Part shown: positions 1 to 10,240 of the stretch, one piece after another
Position numbering within the stretch: the stretch's first letter is position 1
Layout: each line of letters begins with the position of its first letter
From: Gigaspora margarita
Lineage: Eukaryota; Glomeromycota; Glomeromycetes; Diversisporales; Gigasporaceae
Assembly: GCA_009809945.1 (NCBI GenBank)
Contig: WTPW01000196.1
Span: forward strand, 438,756 to 502,755
DNA length: 64,000 nucleotides
Reading direction: 5' to 3'
Program-made: the position numbers and the translations under genes
The notes under the pieces: model-generated
The model's database searches: none
What the model was told of the DNA's origin: nothing
The model's input: only the letters and a program-made list of their open reading frames with translations

Positions 1-935
1 CAATATTCAGAATTTTTAGCTATAATAAGTTTATATAATCATATACACGATTTGCACAGTTTCATCACAATAAATGTATAAATACAACTTCTAATCATAA
101 CATTTTTTTGGAGCACATGCACAAATATATTAGCAAATACTGATAGATAGATCAGATAGACCAGATAGTGCAATATACTATATATAAAAATGTTTTATAA
201 AAATTCTTTCCTTTTATTTTAAAAGGAAATGTAGTAGATCACAAGCAAGGCAGAAAACCAATAATCCTATTAGCACATGCTCAAACAGTAATTTACAAGG
301 CAATAATCAGATGCTGATTATTCAAAAAAGTTAATAATCAGAGGCAGATCATCGAAGAGGATTATTTTGAAATAAAATTATTTAATTAGATGCAACATGC
401 AATAATAAAAAAAATTGAATTTTGATACTGAGTGGAAGAGACAGACAACCCATAGTTCTTTTTATTTGTAACATCCTCAATGAGAACAAAAGAATTGTTG
501 GGGTTGCATAATTTTGTGACTGTGATTATATTTTTAATTGTGATTGCGATTGTGATTGCTAAAGCTAACAAGTTATCATAAATCTGAGTTTGTAAACTTA
601 AATTTATGATAAATTAGCCAACTTTAGTAGTGTGCTAACAAAGAAATTAATAATAGGTTTACAAAAATATGCAAACTGCAATAATCTATATGTGTAAAAT
701 TTGAGTTAGTCTTTATATTTATATGCATATAATCTGCTATAATTAGTTAATTTCCTGTAATTTATCATTAAGAATTTTCAGAAATCACACTTTTTGCAAA
801 CTGCCATAATTAGAATACAAATTAGAGAAATCAAGCTTACAAAAGTATAAATTTAGATAGTAACAAATTATATTGCTTAGTATATACAGTAAATAGCAAT
901 ATATCAAATATATACCAACATGCAATTTCTATTTT
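1..935. other. A/T-rich intergenic DNA, no gene seen
   Basis: I see no convincing gene here. A 61-codon frame on the minus strand at 386-571 is low in complexity and ends in the simple repeat attgtgattgcgattgtgat at about 535-560, so I treat it as chance. There are no clear inverted repeats. Confidence 0.5.
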
Positions 936-1214
936 ATTTATTTGCGCAGGTAATACAAAATCTGATTTTGTAAATAAACTAAGTGCATAGGGTAAAAATT
1001 TAAGCTATGGGGTTAGAATGATGTTTATTATATATAAAATTTATTCCTGTCATTTTAATTAGTGCACGAAGATCAATTCAAACATTAGTTTTTGCATATT
1101 TGCACTTTTTTTCTTTTGTATGTGTTTGGATTCATGTCAGAAATAGTCAAAATTTGCACTCTCTAATTGGCTATTTCCTTTCCAGAAGTTTGTATTACCC
1201 ATGCAAATTAGTAG
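936..1214 (-). mobile_element. Small inverted-repeat element, TTTGCGCAGG family, copy 1
   Basis: This is one of three copies of a roughly 280-315 bp non-autonomous element; the others are at 35648-35936 and 47136-47450. The ends are inverted: the left reads TTTGCGCAGGTAATACAAA and the right, reverse-complemented, reads TTTGCATGGGTAATACAAA. This copy lies in the opposite orientation to the other two. The interior carries the shared landmarks, such as CATTAGTTTTTGCATATTT, which is the complement of a stretch in the other copies. No coding capacity is seen. The superfamily is not determined. Confidence 0.8.
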
Positions 1215-2097
1215 ATGCATAAATTCTGTGAATAACTTGAAATAATCAAGATATCAACTTAATATTATATAATTGAATAATATGAATCAAACTTCAATTC
1301 TAGATGAAGTTATTGATCATGGTGAAAAGGATTTTGATATTGAAATTAAAACACTTGTCAATCAAGGAATGCAGATGAGAAACATCAAATACATAAAGAA
1401 AACTGATATACTTAATTAAAGGAATTGATTTAAAACATTATATAATTAGATTCATTAGTAATAAAAAAATAAAAATAAAAAATAAGAAAAATAAAAAAAA
1501 TAAAAAATAAGAAAAATAAATAAAAATTCTGGAAGAAAATCAATTGATCAAATTGTGCATATGTGAAGCATATGGGTCAAAGATTGGAAAGAATTAGTAA
1601 TTGGTAATAATGCAGGGTAAATTGAATTTATAATGAAAAGCAAGAATATGAAAGTAATCAATTTCAAGAGTCAAAATGGGATAATCAATGATGTAATGGG
1701 TAAAGAAATGTATATAAAAAATCAAGTGAATTAAAGATTAGTAGCTTGATAAATAATCAATCAACCCAAAATAAATAAATACTTACCCTAGCCAGTTTTA
1801 TATTTTCTTTTAATATAAAATAATAGAGGGTTTCATAATTAACAAATAAGTGATATATTTTGAAAATTATAGTATTTTTACTATATTGAATTATAAATTG
1901 GAAAAATAAAATCAAATTCTCTGATTTTAATTATGAAACACTCTGATGTTTACTGAGTAATCAATAGAGTGAACTCTCAGTTACAGTTTATTATCATACA
2001 AAATATAAACATTAGAAGTTAACGAATATGTCATATAATACTATATATTATTTATATGCATAGAAATAACTTACTACTTATTGCCATATTTATGTGA
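1215..2097. other. A-rich low-complexity DNA, no gene seen
   Basis: The stretch at about 1455-1530 is an A-rich simple repeat of AAATAAAAATAAG-like units. Nothing else here resembles a gene or a bounded element. Confidence 0.5.
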
Positions 2098-2344
2098 CCT
2101 ATAAAAAAGTTTGTACAGTTATTGTAGGTATTGCCCAAAAAAATGTTCAGAATAGAGTTGATTTTCTGAACAGGTACTGTTTTCATAATGATGTTTGTGA
2201 GGTATGTAAAAAGAAAATTTTTGATTAAAAAATATCATATAAAAATATATAAAAAATGCATTTATCCAATAAACAAAATAGAGTCGATTTTCTAAACAAA
2301 AAATCGAATAATTCTAAATGATTGCAAGAGATTTTTTTATAGGG
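2098..2344. mobile_element. Small inverted-repeat element, CCTATAAAAAA family, copy 1
   Basis: The left end reads CCTATAAAAAAGTTTG and the right end, reverse-complemented, reads CCCTATAAAAAAATCTC. A second copy at 50145-50433 has the same ends and the same subterminal stretch, which includes AAAAAAATGTTCAGAATAGAG followed by ATTTTCTGAA; that stretch also recurs inverted near the right side. About 250 bp, non-coding. The superfamily is unknown. Confidence 0.65.
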
Positions 2345-3560
2345 TGAATAAATATAAACCTAAATAAGGAGTGATACATAATCTATATAAGCACAAAATA
2401 ACACCTGTAGTAGTTATTATAACTTGTACGCACATATAGTCTGGTCTTGAATTATTGTTTATGGGCATCCCAAATTAACACAAATTCTATAAGCACACAT
2501 TCTAAATGCACTTTACATGCACTTTCCATATAATGAGTGGATCGTTTAATGCAATTATTTAATATCGCTAGAAGTAAATTATTCTCTATAATTAAACAAT
2601 TGAATTAATTTCAACAGTTAATTCATTTTAATATTTGAATTAAGTTCACTAGTTAAATTAATTTTGACAGTTAAAATTATTTTAACTACTAAAAATAAAT
2701 TTAGTTTCAACAGTTGAATATGGATATAATATCCTAAAATTAAATTTTAATTTCACCCCCATCTATAGGTGTATAGTTTGACTCATCCACAATTGGTCTA
2801 CACCTTCACACTGAGTAACTATTAAGCTTAATATTAAGAATTAAGTAATATATAGTTAATAAAAAAGTATATGAAAATCTTTGCTTGTAAGCTTTAGTGT
2901 AATCATCAAAGAATAAAAAAAAATAATAATTTTTTCATGTACTTAATAAATAGTGACAGTTCATGTATTTAATACATAGATAATAACTTTGAATTAGCAT
3001 ATTTAGCAAGCATAATCAACATTAAAATTGCATAAACAGGGCTTGAAACCCAGTTTATTGTGTGCTTTGAAATAGGTTTAGTGAGTTTTCAAGCACAGAC
3101 AAACTGGTTTAGGCAAAAAAACATTACTACATTTGATCAATGTAATTGGTGTATTGTAATACAATCAGAAATATCATAATATGCATATATATATAGTCCT
3201 CTAAAATTGTTCATATCTCCAATTTACCTAACAAACCAAAAATTGTACAAAATTGTGAAATTTTATATCATAAATCAATTTTTTTATAATAATCTGTAAA
3301 TTTAATAAGCAACAAGAAATGCACTAATTATCACATATGAAGACAATTTCCCCTGCATAGGGATGTTATGGTCTAGCAAGGACTGCACTCTGAGCCAGTT
3401 CTTTGAACTAGTCTAAGTGGTTCACAGCCCATAAATTGGGACTAGTCCAAATCGGTATGTCCATAATAAATTCTGCAATTACATAATTTAATATATATTT
3501 ATATAATATATACAATAGTATAACAGATAACCTTTTGATATTACATGAACAAGGTTAATA
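2345..3560. other. A/T-rich intergenic DNA, no gene seen
   Basis: Holds degenerate repeats of the type TTCAACAGTTAATT at about 2600-2720 and a single transposon-end-like TAGGGATG at about 3358, for which I could not find a matching partner. No gene is supported. Confidence 0.45.
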
Positions 3561-3759
3561 GTATGTACACTCCCTTGACAAAAGTCACTGAAATTTTATT
3601 ATCATAAAGATCTAATCTGATTTGTTAATAGTGTTCCTATGAACTGAACTTAACCTGAACCTATATTGAGTTCAGGTTTGGTTCAAAAATTGAACTGAAC
3701 CTGAACTGAACTATTTTTGAAAATTATTTTTAGGTTCAGTTCGAATTTGAACTTTTTCA

Positions 3760-4010
3760 ATAATGTCTGCTTAAGTAAACTTGTTTGAGAGAGCAAAATG
3801 CATATACACTAAAATTTTATTCAAATTGGAGAACATTTATTATTTGACTTTTAATTTTTACATTCAATGAAAAAATTAAAATCTTTTTAAAAATATGTTT
3901 GATGAATATAAAAATTAAAAGTCAAATAATAAAAACTTCTCCAATTTAGATAATATGTTTTAGAGTATATGCAATTTGTTCTCCCAAACAAGTTTATTAA
4001 GCAAGTTTTA
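3760..4010. repeat. Core P palindrome, copy 1
   Basis: An imperfect palindrome whose arms carry TAAGTAAACTTGTTTGAGAG (left) and CCCAAACAAGTTTATTAAG (right), around a centre with TTATTTGACTTTTAATTTTT and its complement. The same palindrome occurs at 4520-4740 and 42055-42320, and half of it at about 42660-42790, inside elements with different ends. No coding capacity. Confidence 0.8.
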
Positions 4011-4297
4011 TCTATTTATATAGTAAAATTTTGACTTTACTATGTGACGACTATATGCGATCATTGTATATAATCTGACCTAGATCTGACCCAACCCAGG
4101 TTTTCTCTGACCCAGGTCTGACCCAACCCACATTTGATCTGACCTGACCTGACCCAGCTAAGACCCCTACAGACACATGGCTTAGTAAATTTCTAATTTA
4201 GAAAAATTCTTGTTCCAAAGCCTCACTGCTTATAAATGCAGTTACTATTGTATAAAATTTTTTTTATAAAAAAGTATACACTTTTTTATTTTTAGTC

Positions 4298-4420
4298 TTG
4301 TCGTTTTACTATGTTGTCATTGGCATTGTTTTTGGAGCTTTCAGTGTTGTTAGCATCATCATTGTGGAGTTATCACCATTGTGGAGTTATTGCCATCGTG
4401 AAGCTATCACCATTGTAGAG
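4298..4420. repeat. Short imperfect repeat of ATCACCATTGTGGAGTT
   Basis: Three to four degenerate units of about 18-21 bp (ATCATTGTGGAGTT, ATCACCATTGTGGAGTT, ATCACCATTGTAGAGTT) lie within the hAT-type element. The 66-codon frame over it only reads through the repeat, and I do not regard it as a gene. Confidence 0.5.
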
Positions 4421-4519
4421 TTAAACGGCTTTGACCTTAAAGTAAGCTACCCCACAATCGACAAAAGTTGCTACATATTAAAGTCTGAATTTTACTAAAA
4501 AATTGATTAAAATCACTTA

Positions 4520-4740
4520 AATAAAGGTTAAAATACATGTACTACAAAATGTTTATAAGTATTAGAAATTTTTTATTAATTGACTTTTGATTTTTACGTT
4601 CGATGGAAAAATTAAATTTTTTTAAAAAAATATATTCGACGAACGTAAAAATTAAAAGTTAAATAATAATAAATTCTTTAATTTTAATAAAAATTTCAGA
4701 GTATGTGTATTTTGGTCTTCCAAACAAGTTTACTTAATCA
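4520..4740. repeat. Core P palindrome, copy 2
   Basis: A second, more diverged copy of core P. It keeps TTGACTTTTGATTTTTACG on the left and GTCTTCCAAACAAGTTTACT on the right. It lies in the same hAT-type element as copy 1, about 0.6 kb further on. Confidence 0.75.
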
Positions 4741-6390
4741 ATAATTATCGATTGACATAGTAGAATTTAGACTTACTATGTAGCAACTATCTGCGATTAA
4801 CTAATAATCAATTTTGCTTCAATATTATTGGCTGTTTATACTATATATATAGGACGTGATAGATAGGTGACCCCCCTCCCCCCTAGAAAATTATGTGATT
4901 TACTGCACTTTTCTTAAAGGAATCATTTGTTAGGTTTTTAAGGTTAGAATTAGTGTTTAAATGGCTTGGATTGTTGAATTGATAGGATAAAATGCTAATA
5001 TTATTTATGGTAATAAAATAAGATATAAACCTCTAGTTACAAAAGAAGCATAGAAGAATTTGGTCAAAGGTTTAGAGCTTTTTAGTTACTGTAAGTTTGT
5101 ATTCTGTTCTATGCATTCTATTTTTTTAATTATTAAACAAGAAACTAATTTTGGCTTGTTTTAAAACTTATTAAGATAATAATTAAAAATAATTATAAAT
5201 TAGATAGATTAGAGCCAAAGTATAGGCTATTTATATGCTTTTTTTTTAAAGCAGGCTTTGGGACCATCTATATGTCTCCCATGCAGCTCAAATTTTTAAA
5301 AATTGATATATTAAACTTTATATATTTTTTAAACTAATATAAAGGTATTTTACGCCAAGTCCAGTTTGACAGATGTAATTATTTATATATTATTTTTAAA
5401 TATATTAAAGTTATAATATATATTGTATATGTATATTATTCAAATAATAAATAATAAAATGTAATTTAATTTTAAGATTGTTAGTTTTTGCTATATATTA
5501 TAAGAAACAAATTATTCATTTTCCATTTTTGGTTCAAACCTAAAATTTTTTTTGAGATTTTTTTTCAAGTTGATGGGGTGCTTATTTTCAGTAATATACT
5601 GTATATTAGAAATCTCAAAAATGCGACATGCAAAATATTTAAGGCATTTCTAGTTCCTATTTTTTTTTAGTAAAACTGACCAATTACAACAAACAATATG
5701 GGACTGGTCTTACTAGGAACTGAGACAAACAGGACCAGGCTAGTGCATCCCTAATTATATCCAAACCTGAACATGTTCATGAACTTTGAACTGAACCCAA
5801 ACTGAACTTTTACTAAAGTTCAGATTTAGTTCAGGTTTGAAAAATTGTGAGTTCATGTTTGGTTCAAGTTCAAAGCTAGCAGAATTCTTGGTTCAGGTTC
5901 AGGTTTGAGTCTGGGTTTAGCTGAACCTGGACCAAACCAGACCCAAATCTCAGAACACTATTTGTTAACAATCATAGCTACATATAAAACCAACTTTTTT
6001 TATATGCGAATCAGTCTTTGTTCAATAAGTAAAGTTATTTGCCATAATGATTTGCACATAATTGAAGAGTTTTAAAAAATTTTATTAAGTTTTTTTTTGA
6101 AAATATTTTGATATTTTAGATGCATGTAAACAAAAAATAAAAAATATAATTAAAATTATTATATCTCGATGCATTCTTGAAACCTTTAGAATTTTTTATG
6201 AAAATTTAATCCTATATGCTTTAGAACTTGAAGAACAACTTTCATTAAGTCAATAATTAGTGTTAATGATACAGTTATTCCAGGAATTATATTTAATAAA
6301 ATTTTTATTGGAATAATTTAATAAAATAAATAATATATTATCCAAATCAATCAACGGAAATGATATATAATATAATATAGATTTTTAACA

Positions 6391-6680
6391 TTCATTGCTA
6401 GTGCGATGCATTGCTACCCCCTGATCGACCAATCATTTTGTTGTTTTGATTTTATATTAATCAAAACAAAACAAATAGTGGCTGCGTTATTATTAGAGTT
6501 AGGGTTTGGCAGGGCAAGAGTTAGAAGGCCCTCCTAATCCAAAATTTTGCAAGGACTTTTTTTTGTCAAGTTAGAAGCAATTTTTTAAAAAAAGATGTTT
6601 TGCTTCGATTTCACATTACACCTGATCCTGCATCCCGATTGGTCAATCGGGAGTAGTGTTGCATCGCACTGGCAATGAAT
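6391..6680. mobile_element. Small inverted-repeat element carrying core C
   Basis: The left end reads TTCATTGCTAGTGCGATGCA and the right end, reverse-complemented, TTCATTGCCAGTGCGATGCA; the pairing continues imperfectly to about 45 bp. The interior holds core C: TTAGGGTTTGG, then TTTTGCAAGGACTTTTTTTT, then CACATTACACCTGATCCTGC. The same core is found in the elements at 9889-10152 and 19774-20474, whose ends differ. It sits in the loop of the foldback at 3561-7060. Confidence 0.8.
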
Positions 6681-7060
6681 GATAACTCTCTATAATATAA
6701 TATGTATATTGTATTTTAGAATCATAATTTTATAAATTTTACAATGTTTCTATAATTAAATTTTTATAAAAAAAATTCTAAAGGGTTCAAGAATGCATCG
6801 AGATGTAATAATTTTAATTATATTTTTATTTTTTGTTTACACACATCTAAAATATCAAAGTATTTTCAAAAAAAACTTAATAAAATTTTCTAAAATTCTT
6901 AAATTATTTGCAAATCATTATGACAAACAACTTTACTTATTGCACAAAGACCAATTCGCATATAAAAAAAATCAGTTTTATATGTAGCTATGATCAGCAA
7001 CAAATTAGGTTAGATCTTTGTGATATTAAAATTCTAGTGACTTCTGTTAGGGGAATGTAC

Positions 7061-7911
7061 GTATGTATGCATTACTTTAAATACATAACTATGTGGTGAG
7101 GCTAAATCAAACTTGTTTTAAAATAAAGAATATTGCAAGCACATTCTTCACCCAAAATTGATTTACTGGAATTGGTTTTCATATATAACCTTTAATTGCT
7201 AAAACTGAATCAAGGTTAAAAAATTTACTAGTACCTAACAACCCAAACAGGATAATTTCTATATCCGTTACTGCTTTACTTACAAGTAATTATACTTTTA
7301 CACTTTATTTATATAGATAATTATATTATTTAATATAATCGCTAGGATATAGTTCAAAATCTCAATACAAAATTTGATCAAAATTTGACTTTTTTGTTAA
7401 ATCGAGTTATATATTTTTTTATTTAAATTAAAATTCATAAAACAAGAATGCAATTGAAAATATAAATCAAATACATTTCTTTTATAAAATCATTATTTCC
7501 AGAACTCGTAATTATCTCTATTCTGAAATAGCAAGAGCATATCTTTGCGTTAAAAGCTGGATCAGTAATGGAATAGACGAAATTGAATAAGTAATCATAC
7601 TTGTCTTAGAAAGTATAAAATGATCAATTGCTTTAATCATAAAATAATTTCTTGGTACCATTATAATGAAAGGTATCATTAAATAAATATTGGTTCGTCT
7701 TATTTTAAGTAACGCTATAAATATAACTTCAAAATAAATTCGAAAGAAAGATCAAAAAGCATTTTGATACCAAAAAATGTTTGAGAAATCTGTTTTTTTT
7801 TTTGAAAATAAAACATAAAGTTCAATTAGAAAAGCACATTTAAGTAAATGTATTATAAAATTACTTAGTGGTTTGTGCTTGCACATTTGTGATCTGACAA
7901 AAGAACATGCA
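7061..7911. other. A/T-rich intergenic DNA, no gene seen
   Basis: I see no gene, bounded repeat or clear inverted repeat in this stretch. Confidence 0.45.
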
Positions 7912-8307
7912 TTATATTCGATGTCGATGAATTTTACAGAAGGGTCTCCAAAATTCCAGGTCGGATGCGTCGGATCTGGTCGGCGTAGAGATTGTACCCG
8001 TTGGGAAAACCTCTACCCGGTTACTATTAAATTACCCGGATATCCGGATAAATTACTATGTCACATTATTGCAAGTTCTACCCGGGTACAATCACTAGGT
8101 CGGCGTTTAGTCCTAGTTGTTAGCAGGTTCTATAGCAAAATTATTAGTAGGGCATTTTTTACTTAATGAAAGGTATGATTTATTAGTAAAATTTTTTATG
8201 ATCATGGGGCAAAATTGATCAAATCCGATTCAGCCGACCATGATTCCGATGCACTCCGACGTATCCCGACACGGAATTTTGGGGACCCACGTATGAGTTA
8301 TATTCGA
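7912..8307. mobile_element. GC-richer inverted-repeat element flanked by a 10-bp direct repeat
   Basis: An inverted pair, GGGTCTCCAAAATTCC at 7942 and the complement of GGGTCCCCAAAATTCC ending at 8288, encloses DNA rich in GTCGG, TACCCGG and ATCCGGAT words. The direct repeat TTATATTCGA occurs at 7912-7921 and 8298-8307 and could be a 10-bp target duplication, which would suit a Mutator-like element. The inverted repeats sit 10-20 bp inside it, so the true ends are unsure. The 97-codon frame across it is a by-product of the repeat. Confidence 0.6.
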
Positions 8308-8339
8308 ACTGATAGTCAAAATTCTCCATTCCTATTGGC

Positions 8340-8470
8340 TACAGGTAGACCGGTCCTTGAACCGGACTAGATTAGGACCGGTCCATGGACCGGTTTATGA
8401 AATTTGGTCCGGTTTGTGGTCCGTTGCTCGGACCCGGTCTTTTGAACCGAGGACGGTGTTACGATCGGTT
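8340..8470. repeat. ACCGGTCC-rich repeat of unknown type
   Basis: Many short copies of GACCGGTCC, AACCGGAC and GGTCCGGTT in both orientations. It resembles the subterminal word repeats of the hAT-type elements in this window, but I found no matching outer ends. A minus-strand frame at 8367-8606 runs through it and is not credible as a gene. Confidence 0.4.
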
Positions 8471-8730
8471 GGGAGAGCTTGAGGAATTGTGCCGGTTTAG
8501 TTCGATCGTGAACAAAAGTGATTAAGGTTAAATGGACTAACACACATAGTTTCGGGTTATAGGATTTCTCTTTATTAATATAAATCAATACATCGAATAA
8601 ATACAATAATACTAAATACTATCTATAATCGTTAACTACTTTGTACTACTGCACCGTCCACCCTCTTCCACTTAAGCAGAAGCTAAACCCTTATATATGT
8701 TTTGATACGTATGGGCTTTAATCCTTCGAT

Positions 8731-8830
8731 TTGGAGATTCAATCTCCCGTTTGGAGATTTGATCACCCGTTTGGAGACTCGATCACCCGTTTGGAGACTT
8801 GATCACCCGTTTGGAGATCTAATCACCCAA
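8731..8830 (+). repeat. Tandem repeat, 5 copies of a 20-bp unit
   Basis: Five exact-length 20-bp units in register, consensus TTGGAGATTTGATCACCCGT, with a few substitutions per unit. Three of the five carry a GATC inside the TGATCA/CGATCA word. Confidence 0.95.
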
Positions 8831-9836
8831 CTATGCCACAACTAAGCCGAAATAGTAAATACATAACGAAAAAAATGATAATAATAAAAAATAAAAATTG
8901 AGCATAACAACCGACCGTAACATCCCTACCCCTGCATCTAGGTTATTCAATCAAAAGAGTTAAAGCGCACAAAACTCTGGGACAAATTATAAAATTTATT
9001 AATTATGTTAAATGATATCATGGCCTATTATAAACACATCAGAGTCTGCAAAAACATTTACTAATTCTGCTTAACTCACAATTTTAGAATCACCAATAAA
9101 AAAACGTTGAATCCAGAATTAAAGTTTCATACGTATGTACGTACATAATGTCGCAAGCTACATACGTACGTTGTAGCTACCGTAGGATATAATTAATGAC
9201 TTTGTATTACTAAATCCAACGATAGTTAAACAATAAGATAAGTATGATGAGCGGGCTCATTGAATAATTTATATTTAATAGGGAAACTTGTTAATTATAT
9301 TTTATTTCTTTTATTGGGATCGGATTATTATTTAAAAGGATATAAATGTTCTTTTCTAATCGTTATTCGAACTTCCTTCTAAAAGCACCAAGAAAGTATC
9401 ATTTATTTCTTTACTCTATTTGCTCAAACCCCTTTCCTAGTAGTTAATAGCCTTCCTTGGTGGTTACTAACTCCCTATGGTGGTTCGCAACCATCTTTGA
9501 TCAGCTTTTACAATTGGCATGCACAAGATACACATGTGCAAAAGTTTTTTTCCATGTGCAAAGAATTTTTTTTAATTGCAAAAATTTTGTTAAAAATTTA
9601 AGAAAATGCACAAGTTATTAAGAAGAAAACTGCTCAAATATATATAAAATTAAGAAAGTTATATTTATGCAAGTAGAATAATAAAAATTACTTGTACACT
9701 GTGCAAGTTAAATAAATTTCATATGCACACTGCGCAAGTAACTCGTTAAACACGCTCTGATGGTTCGCAACCACTGGCTAATCCGATTTTCGACACTCCA
9801 AAGCCGATGTGGCTTACCGACCTGTACACAAAATTC
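8831..9836. other. Intergenic DNA with short palindromes, no gene seen
   Basis: Contains TACGTACG-type palindromes at about 9130-9165 and two copies of GGTTCGCAACCA (about 9481 and 9761), which hint at an old inverted or terminal repeat whose limits I cannot set. No gene is supported; the 80-codon minus frame at 9708-9950 crosses a transposon boundary. Confidence 0.4.
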
Positions 9837-10240
9837 CATATTTAGCACAACAAAGTAAATTTTATCTTCATTCATGTAACACCCCCTGCGTTTACTAATT
9901 TCCCCACAGTTTTGATTGGCTGGGATTATTCGTGCCAATTTACATGTCACCTTCTAAATAAAATGGGACACCTCAGTTAGGGTTTGGGGCTAGGGTTAGT
10001 AGGTGACATTATGCTAAAATTTTGCAAGGAGTTTTTTTTTGTTAGTGCATAAAAGGTGATAAGTGTGACTTTTCAAAAAAAAAACGATTGTTGTTTTTTT
10101 GATCGCACGTTACACCTGATCTTGCATCCTGTGGGCGGAAATTAGTAAATGCAAATCAAACGTAACACTTAATGCCTGCGTTTTCATTATAATAAATCGA
10201 CTAAGCATTTTTTTTTTTTTTTTTTTTTTTTTAGCAGATT
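9837..10240 (+). promoter_or_regulatory. 5' flank of kinase gene K1, shared with K2 apart from an insertion
   Basis: The words CCATATTTAGCACAACAAAG, then AATCAAACGTAACACTT, then TTTTCATTATAA occur in the same order upstream of both K1 and K2 (21045-21182). In both, a long T tract and TTTTAGCAG or TTTAGCAG come just before the ATG, which looks like the 3' end of a leader intron. In K1 the block is split by the element at 9889-10152. Conserved flank order suggests the duplication included the promoter; no transcription start can be read. Confidence 0.6.
9889..10152. mobile_element. Small inverted-repeat element with core C in the K1 promoter
   Basis: Ends are inverted: TTTACTAATTTCC with CCACAG on the left, and ATTTACTAATTTCC with CCCACAG when the right end is reverse-complemented. 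The inside carries core C (TTAGGGTTTGG, TTTTGCAAGGAGTTTTTTTT, TTACACCTGATCTTGCATCC), as in the element at 6391. The matching K2 flank lacks it, so it inserted after the duplication or was lost from K2. Confidence 0.8.

Larger units (their letters stand above)
3629..5960. mobile_element. hAT-type non-autonomous element with perfect 8-bp target duplication
   Basis: The element begins TAGTGTTCC and ends GAACACTA, and both sides are flanked by TTTGTTAA (3621-3628 and 5961-5968). An 8-bp duplication with TAGTG-type ends is typical of hAT transposons. Its two subterminal zones (about 3640-3760 and 5765-5945) are built of short alternating GAACCTGAAC / GTTCAGGTTC words that can fold on themselves. 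The middle contains two copies of core P (see 3760-4010 and 4520-4740) and the detached right end of a different hAT family, CTAAGACCCCTA near 4160-4170. No transposase frame is visible. The same end sequence occurs in the element at 16003-16866. Confidence 0.88.
3561..7060. mobile_element. Foldback element with about 300-bp arms, left arm split by a later insertion
   Basis: The right arm (about 6748-7060) is the inverted copy of a left arm that is now in two pieces, 3561-3628 and 5961-6217. Landmarks that pair are GTATGTACACTCCC (left start) with GGGGAATGTACGTATG (right end), and the segment around TATATCTCGATGCATTC (left) with GAATGCATCGAGATG (right). Removing the 2332-bp element at 3629-5960 and one copy of its 8-bp target duplication restores a continuous left arm. 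The loop holds another small element (6391-6680). Short open frames in the right arm are not genes. Confidence 0.8.

Noticed and set aside
3358-3460. TAGGGATG as a hAT end paired with GCATCCCTA at about 5743
   Set aside because: The second lies inside the later hAT insertion (3629-5960) while the first lies outside, so they cannot be one element.
7873-8166. 97-codon plus-strand frame
   Set aside because: It starts outside and runs through an inverted-repeat element; no motif, and the repeat explains the frame.
9708-9950. 80-codon minus-strand frame
   Set aside because: It spans the boundary of the promoter transposon at 9889, so it cannot be an old conserved gene.
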